64,000 nucleotides of DNA, taken from Lachnoclostridium phytofermentans. GTDB lineage: Bacteria; Bacillota; Clostridia; Lachnospirales; Lachnospiraceae. Under the pieces are notes generated by a model. The model was not told the DNA's origin. It did no database searches and saw nothing but the letters and a program-made list of their open reading frames with translations. Each line of letters opens with the position of its first letter. The stretch's first letter is position 1. A program made the translations under genes and the position numbers. This document shows, piece by piece, positions 1 to 9,700 of this stretch. The DNA lies in contig NZ_JPOF01000006.1 in assembly GCF_000733755.1 (NCBI RefSeq), positions 310,001-374,000 on the forward strand, read 5' to 3'.

Positions 1-197
1 CTTATACCAACCCTCGCTCAGATTGTAAAGTGAATGATTTTAGTATTATTAACACTGACTATAATTTTGGCTCTCAATCGTCTTATTATGTTAGTTTGGG
101 CACAAATTTAGATCAAACCAAGTTATATTTAGGAGTTTATAGTTCTATGAATGTCACTAATTATAATCAAGGTACTATTTTTGAAATTACTTCGTAA
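1..197 (+). CDS. 3' end of a truncated protein of unknown function
   Basis: An open frame runs in from the window edge and stops at TAA 195-197, giving the last 64 residues of a protein. The fragment is rich in Asn, Ser, Thr and Tyr (for example YVSLGTNLDQTKLYLGVYSS), as is common in beta-rich extracellular domains. It has no recognisable motif and ends in EITS. The start, full length and family cannot be judged from here. It is an ORF tail without homology support, but its composition is that of a real protein rather than a random frame. Confidence 0.5.
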   Translation, partial: YTNPRSDCKVNDFSIINTDYNFGSQSSYYVSLGTNLDQTKLYLGVYSSMNVTNYNQGTIFEITS

Positions 198-546
198 TTG
201 TTCTATCTAACTTAGGGTTTGATAAATTTAATTATTTCATAATTAAAATCTTTAAGATAGGACTATAGAGAAATCTTATTGATTAGTGTATTAGACAATA
301 AAATAAAAGAAGGGTACAAACATTTTTACCAATTCTAGTGGTCTCGTATTATAATACAAATAATAAAAATAGATAAGTATCCTTATCATACTAGTTTGAT
401 TTTATGTAACTATATTTTTACTGAAGGTATGTTTATAAGGTGTGTTTGTATGACATATCTATGAAATATACCTTCAACCTTATTACAAAGCGATTACTTA
501 GAATCAATATTCCAAAATATTAATTGCAGAATCGGGGAGATTTCAT
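198..546. other. Intergenic region with an inverted repeat
   Basis: No open frame with a ribosome-binding site was found in this AT-rich stretch. A 9-base inverted repeat (TGAAGGTAT at 422-430, ATACCTTCA at 468-476) encloses a 37-base spacer and has no T-run after it. It could be an operator or a remnant structure; nothing shows its role. The ribosome-binding site of the next gene (GGGGAG) lies at its end. Confidence 0.4.
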
Positions 547-1059
547 TTGAAAAAAATAAATATTATAAGATTTGTCTGTATTGGTGGCATGTTAACCGCA
601 TTCACTGTATTATTCCAATCAGCACCTGTATTTTTGCCTGCACTAGGATTAGCTTTAAGTCCATTTAGCACGCTACCGATTGCCATTGCTGCGGTATCTA
701 ATATTTTACTTGGATTTACTGTATATTTTGCATCCGTAACCATACTTACCCTAGTTAGTATGCAAGAGTCCATGATTCTCCTATTTACCACTGGGCTTCT
801 TGGCCTTATGATCGGAGCATTACTTTACAGAAAAAAAATCTTACTCTCTACCATATTTTCAAGTATAGCGTTATCTCTTGGGATAGTAGTATTAACTTAT
901 ATCGTAAGTATGTCAGCATTTACGGATTTCGCCAGTTCGTTATCAATTCCATTTACTCTTGTTATATTTTTTTCTTTTTCTCTTGTTTATTCTAGTATTT
1001 GGAATGTTTGCCTTAGAAAACTCATTAGCTATCTGATGAAAATTAAAATGATTCTTTAA
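547..1059 (+). CDS. Small integral membrane protein, possibly ECF S-component-like
   Basis: A 170-residue, very hydrophobic protein with about five predicted membrane segments (roughly residues 8-30, 40-65, 75-92, 98-122 and 133-155). The start is TTG, preceded by GGGGAG at a normal distance. The N-terminal stretch, with Pro/Gly-rich turns (FLPALGLALSPFSTLPIA), resembles the small membrane substrate-binding components of ECF-type transporters and related DUF families. No substrate motif is visible and no ATPase gene is adjacent. Membrane location is safe; the transporter idea is inference. It stands alone and is followed by convergent genes. Confidence 0.55.
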   Translation: MKKINIIRFVCIGGMLTAFTVLFQSAPVFLPALGLALSPFSTLPIAIAAVSNILLGFTVYFASVTILTLVSMQESMILLFTTGLLGLMIGALLYRKKILLSTIFSSIALSLGIVVLTYIVSMSAFTDFASSLSIPFTLVIFFSFSLVYSSIWNVCLRKLISYLMKIKMIL

Positions 1060-1172
1060 TTTTTCTTATTGAAAGTAGCTTCACGCGCTAATTAATGTTC
1101 TAGCACTTTGGTTCATATAATGTTTCACAATTAGACTATTACGCCAGAACTTAATTAGCACCTTTAACCAAA

Positions 1173-1622
1173 CTAATATTTCACTGTTTTAACAATCGGT
1201 TTTACCTTTACTTTAATGAATTCTAACACCTCTATGATATCTTCTTCTCTATGTACCCGAAAATTAATCCACCCCCCATATTCACCACAAGGATAACGAC
1301 TATCCCATATTTCTTTTGCCTTGTCTGATAAAATAACAAGCTTCGTTTTCATTTCAGGAACCTGTTTGTCACCGATCTGAGTGAATATTGTGAATCCACC
1401 TTGTTCAAAAAACAGATAACATAAATGTTTGTTTTTATGACTGTATTTATACCCCCAGCCATAATTCTTACCAAATGGGAATTTTAACTCTCTCTCTAGA
1501 TCGTATAACTCCTTTAAGTAAGTTTCAAAGCGATAAATTTTTTTCATAGCTGCTGTTCCGATTGTTTCCTGAATATTTTCCAGTGTTGGAATATTTAATT
1601 TGTCCAACATTCGTTCATACAT
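1173..1622 (-). CDS. DUF3788 family protein
   Basis: A soluble protein of about 149 residues. The segment WDSRYPCGEYGGWINFRV near residues 108-125 and the N-terminal MYERMLDK opening are characteristic of the DUF3788 family, whose biochemical function is not established. The start was placed at the ATG 1620-1622: the longer frame begins with a GTG that lies inside the ribosome-binding site GAGGGGTG, whereas the ATG sits eight bases after GAGGGG. It appears monocistronic. Family proteins are small single-domain cytosolic proteins of this length, so it looks intact. Confidence 0.75.
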   Translation of the reverse strand: MYERMLDKLNIPTLENIQETIGTAAMKKIYRFETYLKELYDLERELKFPFGKNYGWGYKYSHKNKHLCYLFFEQGGFTIFTQIGDKQVPEMKTKLVILSDKAKEIWDSRYPCGEYGGWINFRVHREEDIIEVLEFIKVKVKPIVKTVKY

Positions 1623-1688
1623 GAAATTCACCCCTCAAATTTATAAATAACTATTGAAAGTTACATTTATAATAAATAAGCACGTTGT

Positions 1689-1871
1689 TTATTTTTTCTT
1701 TTTTATTATATCACCGACCATAGAAAAAATGATATCTACTAACCCCATAATCAGAGCAGCGGTAACAGTTATAAAGATATCAATTTTCTGTCCTTTCATT
1801 ATATCGACAATAATAAATCCTATAGCAACTACAATTACCCAAAAAGAAGCTCTCAAAATTTTTTCTTTCAT
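1689..1871 (-). CDS. Small two-helix membrane protein
   Basis: A 60-residue protein with two hydrophobic helices (about residues 8-24 and 32-53) and a Lys-rich C-terminus (DIIKKKK), suggesting a cytosolic tail. It has an excellent ribosome-binding site, GGAGG, six bases before ATG. The stop codon of the upstream small zinc-ribbon-like ORF lies inside the same ribosome-binding sequence, so the two are probably translationally coupled. No family was recognised. The strong start signal and the two clean hydrophobic segments favour this frame over the overlapping frame on the other strand. Confidence 0.6.
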   Translation of the reverse strand: MKEKILRASFWVIVVAIGFIIVDIMKGQKIDIFITVTAALIMGLVDIIFSMVGDIIKKKK

Positions 1872-1873
1872 TT

Positions 1874-2044
1874 TTAACCTCCATTTATGCTATTACCTTT
1901 TCTATCATTCATTTTCCCAATAGGCAGCTCCTCCACTTCAATGAGTACACACTTCTTACATTTTATCACATATTCCTTTATATGGTAACTAATTATTAGT
2001 AAAACAGTTACATTTTCTTGAATACAGTAAACACAATTATCCAT
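1874..2044 (-). CDS. Possible small zinc-ribbon-like protein
   Basis: A 56-residue open frame (ATG GAT AAT TGT...; a second ATG directly upstream at 2045-2047 is also possible). It holds two Cys-x2-Cys pairs, CVYC near residues 4-7 and CKKC near 29-32, the spacing of a minimal zinc ribbon such as the YgiT-type fingers. Its TAA stop overlaps the GGAGG ribosome-binding site of the following small membrane protein gene, as in a coupled pair. The weakness is its own start region, which lacks a clear Shine-Dalgarno sequence. It could also be the tail of a decayed gene. Confidence 0.4.
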   Translation of the reverse strand: MDNCVYCIQENVTVLLIISYHIKEYVIKCKKCVLIEVEELPIGKMNDRKGNSINGG

Positions 2045-2321
2045 CATGGATTGCTTCGGCTGTCATTATTAATTAAAATGGTCGCAATTAATGCTATCAT
2101 GTACAGCTTATCTAGGAAATGATTGAAATTAACCTTAAATAATGTTATTCTATCAAACGGAAAATAAAAAATAATAGATGTTTCATCGTCGATAGGAAGG
2201 TGTAATTTTTAGGACTTAAAATTATCTTAATTGGCACAATAAAGTATGAAAACTATTAATATAAAACAACTCTAAAGAAAATTCGAATGAACATATTGTT
2301 AAAACAAAGAAAGGTAATCAT

Positions 2322-4061
2322 ATGATATCAGTTGAAAACTTATCCTACTCGTTCCCGCAGAAGGAGCTATATAATAAAATTTCATTTACACTAGAAGACG
2401 GTCAACATTGTGCCTTTATAGGATCAAATGGCACTGGAAAAAGTACGTTGATTGATCTTATTATGCACCCAGAAAAGTATCTGTTTGATGGTAAGTTAGA
2501 AAAATCATCAAGTTGTAGAATTGGATATGTAAGTCAGTTCTTGGGACAAGACCAAAACAAAGACATGACCGTCTTTGAGTATATTGCGGAAGAATTTATT
2601 AAGCAACAAAATCAAATGACATTACTATGTGCTGAAATGGAAACTTCATCAGAAATTGAAGCATTATTAGAGAAGTATCAACATGTACTGGATGCCTTTG
2701 ATGCAATGGATGGTAATAATTTTGAAAGTAACATTACAAAGAAACTAAATCTAGCAAACCTTAACAGACATGAAAATTTAATGATTTCACAGCTTAGTGG
2801 CGGTGAATTCAAACTAATTCAAGTGATAAAAGCAATGCTAGTAAACCCAGATTTATTAATAATGGATGAACCTGACGTGTTCTTAGACTTTGAGCGACTG
2901 AATGCTCTAAAAGATCTAATGAATTCACACAAAGGGATACTATTAGTAATTACTCACAATAGATACCTCTTAAATCATTGCTTTAACAAAATCATTCATT
3001 TAGAAAACACAGAACTACAAGAGTTTAATGGAAGATATATTGATTATAACTTTGCCTTACTACAAAGAAAAATTGAATTACAAGAACAAGCTGCTGCCGA
3101 AGCAGAAGAAATCGAAAGAAATAAAAAAATTATTGATAAAATGAGATTTGATGCGACTTATTATACCTGTGCCACAAGAGGACGAACTCTCCATGCGAGA
3201 GTTTCTCATCTAGAAAGGTTGGAAGCACGTAGAATAAAAGAACCTTTTGTTGAAATTAAGCAACCACAAATCAATCTTTTTACAGAACCTATGGAAGAAG
3301 AAACAATTGCTATAAAAGTTGATGACTATAGTTTATCCTTTGATGATACTTTATTAGAACATGTGAATTTTGAGATAAAATCTACCGATAAAGTAGCTTT
3401 GATTGGACCAAATGGAACTGGAAAAACAACTTTGCTTCGAGATATTTATAAAAATAATCATGATTCTATTAAAATCAAGGAAGGCATCCAAGTTGCTTTC
3501 TTATCTCAATTACAAGGTGAGATGCTTACTGAATCGAATACGATTCTAGAAGAATTCTTGGGTGTTGGGTTTAAAACCTATGAGGAAATCAAGTCACATC
3601 TTGCTGACTATGGTTTTGAAGATGAGGTCCTTCGTCAAAAAATTAGTGAATTATCTGGAGGTGAGAAAAATTTACTTCAATTAGCAAAAATTGCTGTTAG
3701 TAATGCAAATCTATTGCTTCTTGATGAGCCAACCAGTCATCTAGATACCTATTCTCAAATATCACTAGAATCCGCCATAGCAAATTATAATGGTGCGGTT
3801 CTTATGGTTTCTCACGACTTTTATACGATTGCAAACTGTGTGGATTATGTATTAATCATCGAAGATCAAGCGATACGAAAAATGAGTACACGTAAGTTTC
3901 GAAAGATGATTTATGCAAATCATTTTGATAAAGATTACTTGGAAAACGAGCAGAAGAAAAAAGAGATAGAGACTAAAATAGCCTTGGCTTTACAAGATAA
4001 GAATTTTGAAGTTGCTAAGGATTTGTCTGAGAAATTAGAGGAATTGATTCGAGTGTTATAG
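2322..4061 (+). CDS. ABC-F family ATP-binding protein
   Basis: A 579-residue soluble protein with two ABC ATPase domains and no membrane segments, the layout of ABC-F translation factors that act at the ribosomal E site. Domain 1 shows Walker A GSNGTGKST (about 34-42), signature LSGGE and Walker B LLIMDEPDVFLD. Domain 2 shows GPNGTGKTT (about 365-373), LSGGEKN and LLLLDEPTSHLD. A charged inter-domain linker (about 240-310) is the region that reaches the peptidyl-transferase centre in this family. The C-terminus is a charged helical tail. Family members are either housekeeping factors or ribosome-protection antibiotic resistance proteins, and the sequence alone does not decide. The gene stands alone; the ribosome-binding site is AAAGAAAGG. 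Confidence 0.9.
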   Translation: MISVENLSYSFPQKELYNKISFTLEDGQHCAFIGSNGTGKSTLIDLIMHPEKYLFDGKLEKSSSCRIGYVSQFLGQDQNKDMTVFEYIAEEFIKQQNQMTLLCAEMETSSEIEALLEKYQHVLDAFDAMDGNNFESNITKKLNLANLNRHENLMISQLSGGEFKLIQVIKAMLVNPDLLIMDEPDVFLDFERLNALKDLMNSHKGILLVITHNRYLLNHCFNKIIHLENTELQEFNGRYIDYNFALLQRKIELQEQAAAEAEEIERNKKIIDKMRFDATYYTCATRGRTLHARVSHLERLEARRIKEPFVEIKQPQINLFTEPMEEETIAIKVDDYSLSFDDTLLEHVNFEIKSTDKVALIGPNGTGKTTLLRDIYKNNHDSIKIKEGIQVAFLSQLQGEMLTESNTILEEFLGVGFKTYEEIKSHLADYGFEDEVLRQKISELSGGEKNLLQLAKIAVSNANLLLLDEPTSHLDTYSQISLESAIANYNGAVLMVSHDFYTIANCVDYVLIIEDQAIRKMSTRKFRKMIYANHFDKDYLENEQKKKEIETKIALALQDKNFEVAKDLSEKLEELIRVL

Positions 4062-4171
4062 TAGTTTGATATCTACATGATAATTACTAAGGAGAACAAC
4101 ATCTCCTCAGTAATGACATGAATGACCTGTTATTTATATGCTGTCGTTAGGCATGAATTTTGCATTAAACC

Positions 4172-4214
4172 GATTAGAAGTGTAGTCCAGCTTTGCTTAA
4201 CTACACTTCTAATC
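4172..4214. repeat. 15-bp inverted repeat between genes
   Basis: A near-perfect hairpin (GATTAGAAGTGTAGT / ACTACACTTCTAATC) lies between the convergent ABC-F gene and the unknown gene at 4286. It lacks a following T-run on either strand, so it is not a textbook terminator, although it may act as one. A second, weaker stem lies at 4083-4114. Confidence 0.55.
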
Positions 4215-4285
4215 ATGTACAAAAACTTTAATTTCACAATGAGAAATTCGAATAATCTCTTTCGCAATAATCTTTGTTTTCAGTG

Positions 4286-5386
4286 TTAACTATCTTTTAA
4301 CTCCAAATCATCATCCGTATATTTGCGAATAATGTGCTTTGTTATTTCAACTGGAAGTGGTACATCCTCTTCAGAGAAATACTCAATATTTACAACCTCA
4401 ACAACTGCAGTATGGTTGTCCTTTCCGACAGGAACCAAAACATAGTCACCAACCTCTATACTATCGTCATTAGTTATGTAATAGTAACTTTTGTATCCCT
4501 CATCAAAGGTTATGCTGCAATATATATACTCATTTTTGCGGCGTTTTACTTTATTATAGACAGATGGGTCAAGGATTTCACCCCAACCATAAAACCGCAT
4601 AAAGCTAAATACTGTTTCCATAAACTCTGCCCAGTCAACCGGAAGTCCATTTTTATCATAAGTACCCTGGATGACACGGTGCGGATTACTCATGGAATCT
4701 ATGGTTATTATATAATCCTTTGTTTCGTTTGGAGTTTCAATAACATCCAGTGGATTTCCAACAATATTATCAAATAGGCAATTTGCATCCAGATCATCGA
4801 GAAGACCTTCCACACCGCCCTCAACTTTATACTTACGTGAAACAATGCATCCTGTTCCTATGTTTTGGATATGCTCAATGCTCTCCGATTCTCTGTCAAC
4901 TATCAGTTGTTCCGTATAATCCCACGTCACATATTCTGCAGTTTCGCTGATAGGCTGTTTCGGTTTTATCTTAGTAACTCTATGGTAATCGACTGTGATT
5001 CTATTTATCTTGTCCGTTATGCAGTTACAACGATTTACAATTGCTTTATTCGCTTCTCTTACCATAGAGTTTTCAGCATTCATGTCTGTATACAAAAACA
5101 CACGGAACATTCTAAGATGTGACATATACTCATTAATAAGCAGGTTCACATTTTCACATGAATGCTCCTGCAATACTTTTAATAATGCACTCTTTGCTTC
5201 GGCTTCAAAATTCGCATCTGTTATTACATTCCAGAATAGTTCTGCATTTCCTTTTCTCCACAGATAGAAAGCATCGACGTCTGCCATATATACAGAAGTG
5301 CTAGATATATTCTGTTTCTGTAAGTACGCCTTATAAAGTCTACGGATTTCATCGAAAGAAAGTTCTCTCACATTACCTATTTCCAC
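4286..5386 (-). CDS. Unrecognised two-part protein (recombinase-like N-terminal helices)
   Basis: About 366 residues. The N-terminal ~95 residues (SFDEIRRLYKAYL..., then ADVDAFYLWRKGN) are helical. They recall the SAM-like core-binding domain of tyrosine recombinases, but no catalytic integrase domain follows. The C-terminal ~70 residues (GDYVLVPVGKDN... near 315-325) look like a small beta-barrel module seen in several Firmicutes proteins. The middle is unassigned. The start was set at GTG 5384-5386, eight bases after GGGGAG; the upstream ATG (5416) has no ribosome-binding site, and its first codons encode that Shine-Dalgarno sequence. A short ORF with its own strong Shine-Dalgarno site ends just upstream. 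The function is unknown. Confidence 0.6.
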   Translation of the reverse strand: MEIGNVRELSFDEIRRLYKAYLQKQNISSTSVYMADVDAFYLWRKGNAELFWNVITDANFEAEAKSALLKVLQEHSCENVNLLINEYMSHLRMFRVFLYTDMNAENSMVREANKAIVNRCNCITDKINRITVDYHRVTKIKPKQPISETAEYVTWDYTEQLIVDRESESIEHIQNIGTGCIVSRKYKVEGGVEGLLDDLDANCLFDNIVGNPLDVIETPNETKDYIITIDSMSNPHRVIQGTYDKNGLPVDWAEFMETVFSFMRFYGWGEILDPSVYNKVKRRKNEYIYCSITFDEGYKSYYYITNDDSIEVGDYVLVPVGKDNHTAVVEVVNIEYFSEEDVPLPVEITKHIIRKYTDDDLELKDS

Positions 5387-5402
5387 TCCGAACGCTCCCC
5401 TC

Positions 5403-5438
5403 TCAAGTAATCTCATCTATTAAGATAACTATCGTCAT
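5403..5438 (-). CDS. Possible 11-residue leader peptide
   Basis: A short frame, MTIVILIDEIT, starts at an ATG five bases after a strong AGAGGGG. Its TGA stop overlaps the start of the GAGAGGGGAG ribosome-binding site of the next gene. The arrangement resembles a coupled leader peptide, but it could be the residue of a frameshifted N-terminus. There is no direct evidence for expression. Confidence 0.25.
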   Translation of the reverse strand: MTIVILIDEIT

Positions 5439-5489
5439 GCATACCCCTCTAAACATAGAATCCACTTGTTTTTTGTACTTATCAGCTTT

Positions 5490-5570
5490 TTATTTTACTG
5501 ACTTTGACATCAATACTACCGTCTCAACGTGCCTCGTAACAGGGAATAAGTCGACCGGATTTTTAGTCAT
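5490..5570 (-). pseudogene. Displaced 3' end of an rlmCD/rumA-like gene (att-like scar)
   Basis: A 26-codon frame reads MTKNPVDLFPVTRHVETVVL and ends in MSKSVK. It matches the C-terminus of RlmCD/RumA 23S rRNA uracil methyltransferases and aligns with the end of the intact gene at 10748 (PVDMFPWTGHVETIIMMTRA) in the same orientation. At DNA level the two share TCAACGTG (5524-5531 and 10776-10783) within a diverged context. The 3' end of rumA-family genes is an established integration site for Firmicutes integrative elements, which leave such a displaced end at the far boundary. The natural reading is a scar bounding the 5.7-10.3 kb island. No integrase gene is visible. Confidence 0.6.
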
Positions 5571-5717
5571 TTTTCACAATAAAATTGTATAAATTATATC
5601 ATTTTTAAGCACATTTTATGCAATATTACTATAATTTTATGTCATCTATTTTATCGCCTCAAGGGTTGGTTGAGTAGTTTACTCTTAAGATTTTCCAACT
5701 GGTTGTTTGAAACCGTT

Positions 5718-6680
5718 CTATGAAAGCAAAATAGATAACAAATCCGAAAACGCATTTTGATTGATTTCAGTAAAATCTTTTCCTAAGCTTTTCTTGAAAA
5801 TCTCAATTAACTCCGCAACATTCATTGATATGACATTTATCTGTTTAATCTCATCAACCAATCCTTGCTTAAGAGCTAAATCGGTTATTTCTAAATTCAG
5901 TTTATTTACTTTCTCTTTTTCAGCTTCCCAATATTTTATATACTTAAAGCGATTTAGCGAATACACATCCGCTTCAACCTGTTCAGGTTTTTTATCAGTT
6001 GAATAAAAACTTTCATCTGACTGAGATAAGATAATCGTCAATAGTTTATCATTAAACGCTCTGTTTCGCATTAATTCTGACACTTCGTACATACATCCTT
6101 GGGATTTTAAATAACTATCAGATATAATAGATATCATATAATCATGAGCCGATACGGTCTGCATAAATTTTTCAATATCACTTTTATATTCTAATGTCCT
6201 TTTATCCCTTGTAATTACCAGTCTACCTTTTCCAATAAAGTTTAGCCTTTCATCAACTAAATCAGCGATACAAGTATCTTTGTGCGAATAAGAAAGAAAC
6301 ACCTTTTTTATATAAAGTTCAGTCACGTTTTTGTTGTCATCAATCTTGTAAGGTGCACCATTATAAAAGACTACATTTTCACTCTTTTCAATGCTAATAT
6401 ATTTTAATATCTCCGTTTTATGTGGCAAGTCTAAAAATGTTAATTTAACATTGTCACTAAGTTTTTCTTTTATTGAATCAATATCTACATTAAATTTATA
6501 TCCTTTAACTCTTAGTTTTTTTCCATTATCTTGCACGCCAAAAATAATCAATCCGCCAACACAATTTGACAGCGCAGAAATTAGTTTTCCAATAATTTCA
6601 TCAGGTGCAACAGGATAAACACAATAAATATTTTCACGATTATTGTTTTCTATTAATTTTAACACTTCACTTGGTATCAA
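5718..6680 (-). CDS. Schlafen AlbA_2-like / TIR domain protein, putative defence effector
   Basis: About 320 residues in two domains. Residues ~1-110 resemble the Schlafen AlbA_2 nucleic-acid-binding fold (SEVLKLIENNN..., NCVGGLIIFGVQDNG). Residues ~127-270 form a TIR domain opening KVFLSYSHKD, with SIISDSYLKSQGCMYEV; the Glu of CMYEV (about 199) sits where TIR NADases carry their catalytic glutamate. TIR proteins in bacterial immunity typically consume NAD+ or make signalling nucleotides; that role is inferred here. The start is set at TTG 6678-6680, eight bases after GTGAGGG; a GTG at 6693-6695 is the alternative. It follows the ATPase gene by about 20 bases and is surely co-transcribed with it. 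Confidence 0.75.
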   Translation of the reverse strand: MIPSEVLKLIENNNRENIYCVYPVAPDEIIGKLISALSNCVGGLIIFGVQDNGKKLRVKGYKFNVDIDSIKEKLSDNVKLTFLDLPHKTEILKYISIEKSENVVFYNGAPYKIDDNKNVTELYIKKVFLSYSHKDTCIADLVDERLNFIGKGRLVITRDKRTLEYKSDIEKFMQTVSAHDYMISIISDSYLKSQGCMYEVSELMRNRAFNDKLLTIILSQSDESFYSTDKKPEQVEADVYSLNRFKYIKYWEAEKEKVNKLNLEITDLALKQGLVDEIKQINVISMNVAELIEIFKKSLGKDFTEINQNAFSDLLSILLS

Positions 6681-6701
6681 GATTATAGCCCTCACTTTCT
6701 A

Positions 6702-9700
6702 CTATTTTGGATTAAGATTTTTGAGTGGAATAACTGAAATTCCAGTCGTTTTAATAATATCACCTAAAGTAATCATTCGTGTATTTCCGTCACCATTATC
6801 AGTCCAAAGCTCATAATCAGTATCATCCATTGCAGCAATCTCTTGTTCATAATAGAAAATGATTTTATCATCATCACTTGGTCTTACAACAATGCGAATA
6901 TCAACACCATTCTTTTTTGCTAAAAAAACCGTCTTTGAATAACTTGTTGCTCTCCATTGATCCAATGTTTCTGGAATTTCATACCAGCCAGTTTCTTTTA
7001 AATAATAAAAAACTTGCTGTATTGCACGATTCATTATTTTTTCATAATACTCAAATGAAAGTTTATTCTTTTTTGAACTATGCAAGAATTTCTTGGCTAC
7101 ATCATCTATAGACATCCCACTTGGAAGTTTGTCTAATTGGGAATCAGTTAACTCTCCATCCGCCATGACTATACTTAAAATTTGGAATAAATCATCCTCA
7201 TTATTTATTCCAAGCTGAGAAAGTTGCTCTCTTGAAATATTAATTGTTTCCGCCGATTGTACATTGCTTGCTTGTTTTAATAGTTCTTCTAGCTCTTGAA
7301 AACTTTTTACACCATGTTTAGATAGCAACTGCTCATACTTCTCAGCCTTTTGCATGTTGTCAGAAATTATGTCGTCATTATAAAACCAATATAAATTGCT
7401 GTAAAGGGTTTTAAAAGCATTTCTGATGGTTTTATCCTGCGTGCTCTTTAAGTATGAAAAGAAATTTTGAAAAACCAATCTCTCTTGATCATTATCTTCG
7501 CCAAGCTTATTCTTGTGATTTTCAATATAATTTGTTATTGCTTCTGCTAATGGGTAAAGATTAGTTGCTGTGTTTTCAGACAATGGAAAATATATACTAC
7601 TCATAAGCAGTTTTATTCTGAGGTCTACTCCTGTAAAACAGTAAGCATCTTTTACCACTTCGTCAATCTCTCCTGTATCGAGCTGTAGTTCAGTGCTTCT
7701 TTTAAACACCCCATTTTGGTTTGGAAGAACGGAATACTTGTCTGCCAAATGTATATAATCATTTTTTTCTAAAAACAACACCACTTGATTTATAAATGAA
7801 ATCGCACTGTCTACGTTGTCTGAAAAGTGTTCCTCGGCAAAAACATCCAACGTTTTACTTTGCTGTATATCAGAACACAACTTTACAACCCAATAATTTA
7901 GTGCCTGTTCAAAAATGGATTTCAAATACTTTTTAGAACCAACAGTCTCCCATGCTGTATTGTTATAAAACTCTTTGGCGATGCTCAAAAAGTCATCTTG
8001 TTTCGGTCTCTCATTTGTTTGTATGCATAGTATTCTTTGAAAGAAATGTTCACGATTTTGATGTTCGTTTTGTAAGCATCGTATAGTTTCAGAAAACAAT
8101 TCTGAATATCCATATGCTGTTATATCAACATGATTTGAAATCTCTGTTGAAACCCTTTTATGAAGTAATTTATCCTTAACATCTATATCTAATATTAATG
8201 AAACTTCCTTGTATGTATCATCAAGTTCTTTGTCAAATGAAACTTTATTTAGGCAGCAGAACTTACCGTTTTGGTTGAGAAAAACTTCGGATTGTTCTAT
8301 TGTTTTTTTACAGCTCTCATCTTCGCTTGTTAAAAGTAATTTGTAAAACTCATTCAACCAGACAAATACATCTTGTCCACTTAATATATTTTCTAAAAAA
8401 GATATATTTTCAGAACTTTGAATTGCTTGCACTATATTTTCAATACCCAAGTTTTTACATTCATCCCAAAGCGAACTGCACCATGCTTCTAACTCATCTT
8501 GCTTTGGAAGGAACTGTGGAAACAAAGCATTTGATAACGACCAAAGTTTAAGCATTTCTTCTCTGTTTTCTTGATTTTTAGGAATTAAAACAACAGGATC
8601 ATCCCATCCCTCAAACAATGGTTTTTTATCACCAGTATTTGTAGTAATTAGATTTAAATATTTAATTTCTTCTTTTATAGGTTCAAGTATTTTATTATCA
8701 AACCATTCTGCATTCAGCCAAGTTTTATGAGGCTGCTCATTTATTTTTACAATATTATAAACACCTTTATAATTGTTTTCCACAAAAAAGCTTAATGCAG
8801 CTTTATATAGTTCAACAGCAGTTTCTAATGACAGTTTATTATCTTTAATAAACTGTTTTTCTTCGGCTCTACTCTCCAATTCAATTCCATCACGAGGTTC
8901 TGTCGGTTCAAAATATGGATTGTTAATAACTATCGGAAAAGCAAAGTCGCTTGTGCCAAGTAAAGGAAAATCACAAAATAGTTTGGGTAAATTTCCATAT
9001 GGTCGTTGAATAGTTGCTTTTTCGCCAACATCTAAAAGTTCAACTGCAATTGACAAATGTGTTAACGTTTCGTCTTTTAGAGTAAAAATATATCTTGGAT
9101 TCTTTTTTCTTGAATCACACACAGTTATAATCTGTGCATTTTTCAACGTGACAGTTAGATCATCACCACGAGAAAGCACCTGATTATAGTTGCCTTTCGT
9201 TGTGTTAGCCTGAATGGTTATAGATTTTATCTCCGGAACAAAAGCGAAAACATACGCAATAGAAGCAACAAGATTATTCAAACCATCTTTAGCGGTTTGA
9301 ATTCCCAAAGCGTTTAACTCATATGTAAAACAGGTATTAAAATTATTTTCATTTATTTCTTTCGTAACTTCTACTGCATTTTTGTTAAGTTGCTCACAAC
9401 TTCTTTCGATTGATTTGATGATTTCCAACTGGTTATCGCTTGAGCGATCAATATCAATATTAAACTGATACAATGGCTCATCTTCGTCACATAAATACCC
9501 TGTTACATTTACTTTTTTTGAAAGTAAATGCGTAGTTAAAAACCCAGTTCCAAACTTTCCGGTTATCTTTTTTTCTTTCCTATCAAGCTCATTTCTCTCT
9601 TTGGTAGAAACTTGTTCAATAAGGAAAACAATATTTTTTGTTAAAAACAGCTTTCCATTATGCATAAATTCTATTACTTTTCTAGTTTCATCGAAATTAA

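Noticed and set aside
1654-1923. 89-residue plus-strand hydrophobic frame
   Set aside because: Antisense to the 60-residue membrane protein, which has a GGAGG ribosome-binding site and better composition.
2045-2321. Antibiotic-responsive leader (attenuator) before the ABC-F gene
   Set aside because: A nine-codon frame near 2247 has no Shine-Dalgarno site and no alternative hairpins were convincing, so regulation of that kind is not supported.
4083-4114. Rho-independent terminator after the ABC-F gene
   Set aside because: The stem is followed by no T-run on the plus strand; left as a weak hairpin only.
4334-5267. Several plus-strand frames within the unknown 366-residue gene
   Set aside because: Overlapping shadows in different frames without ribosome-binding sites.
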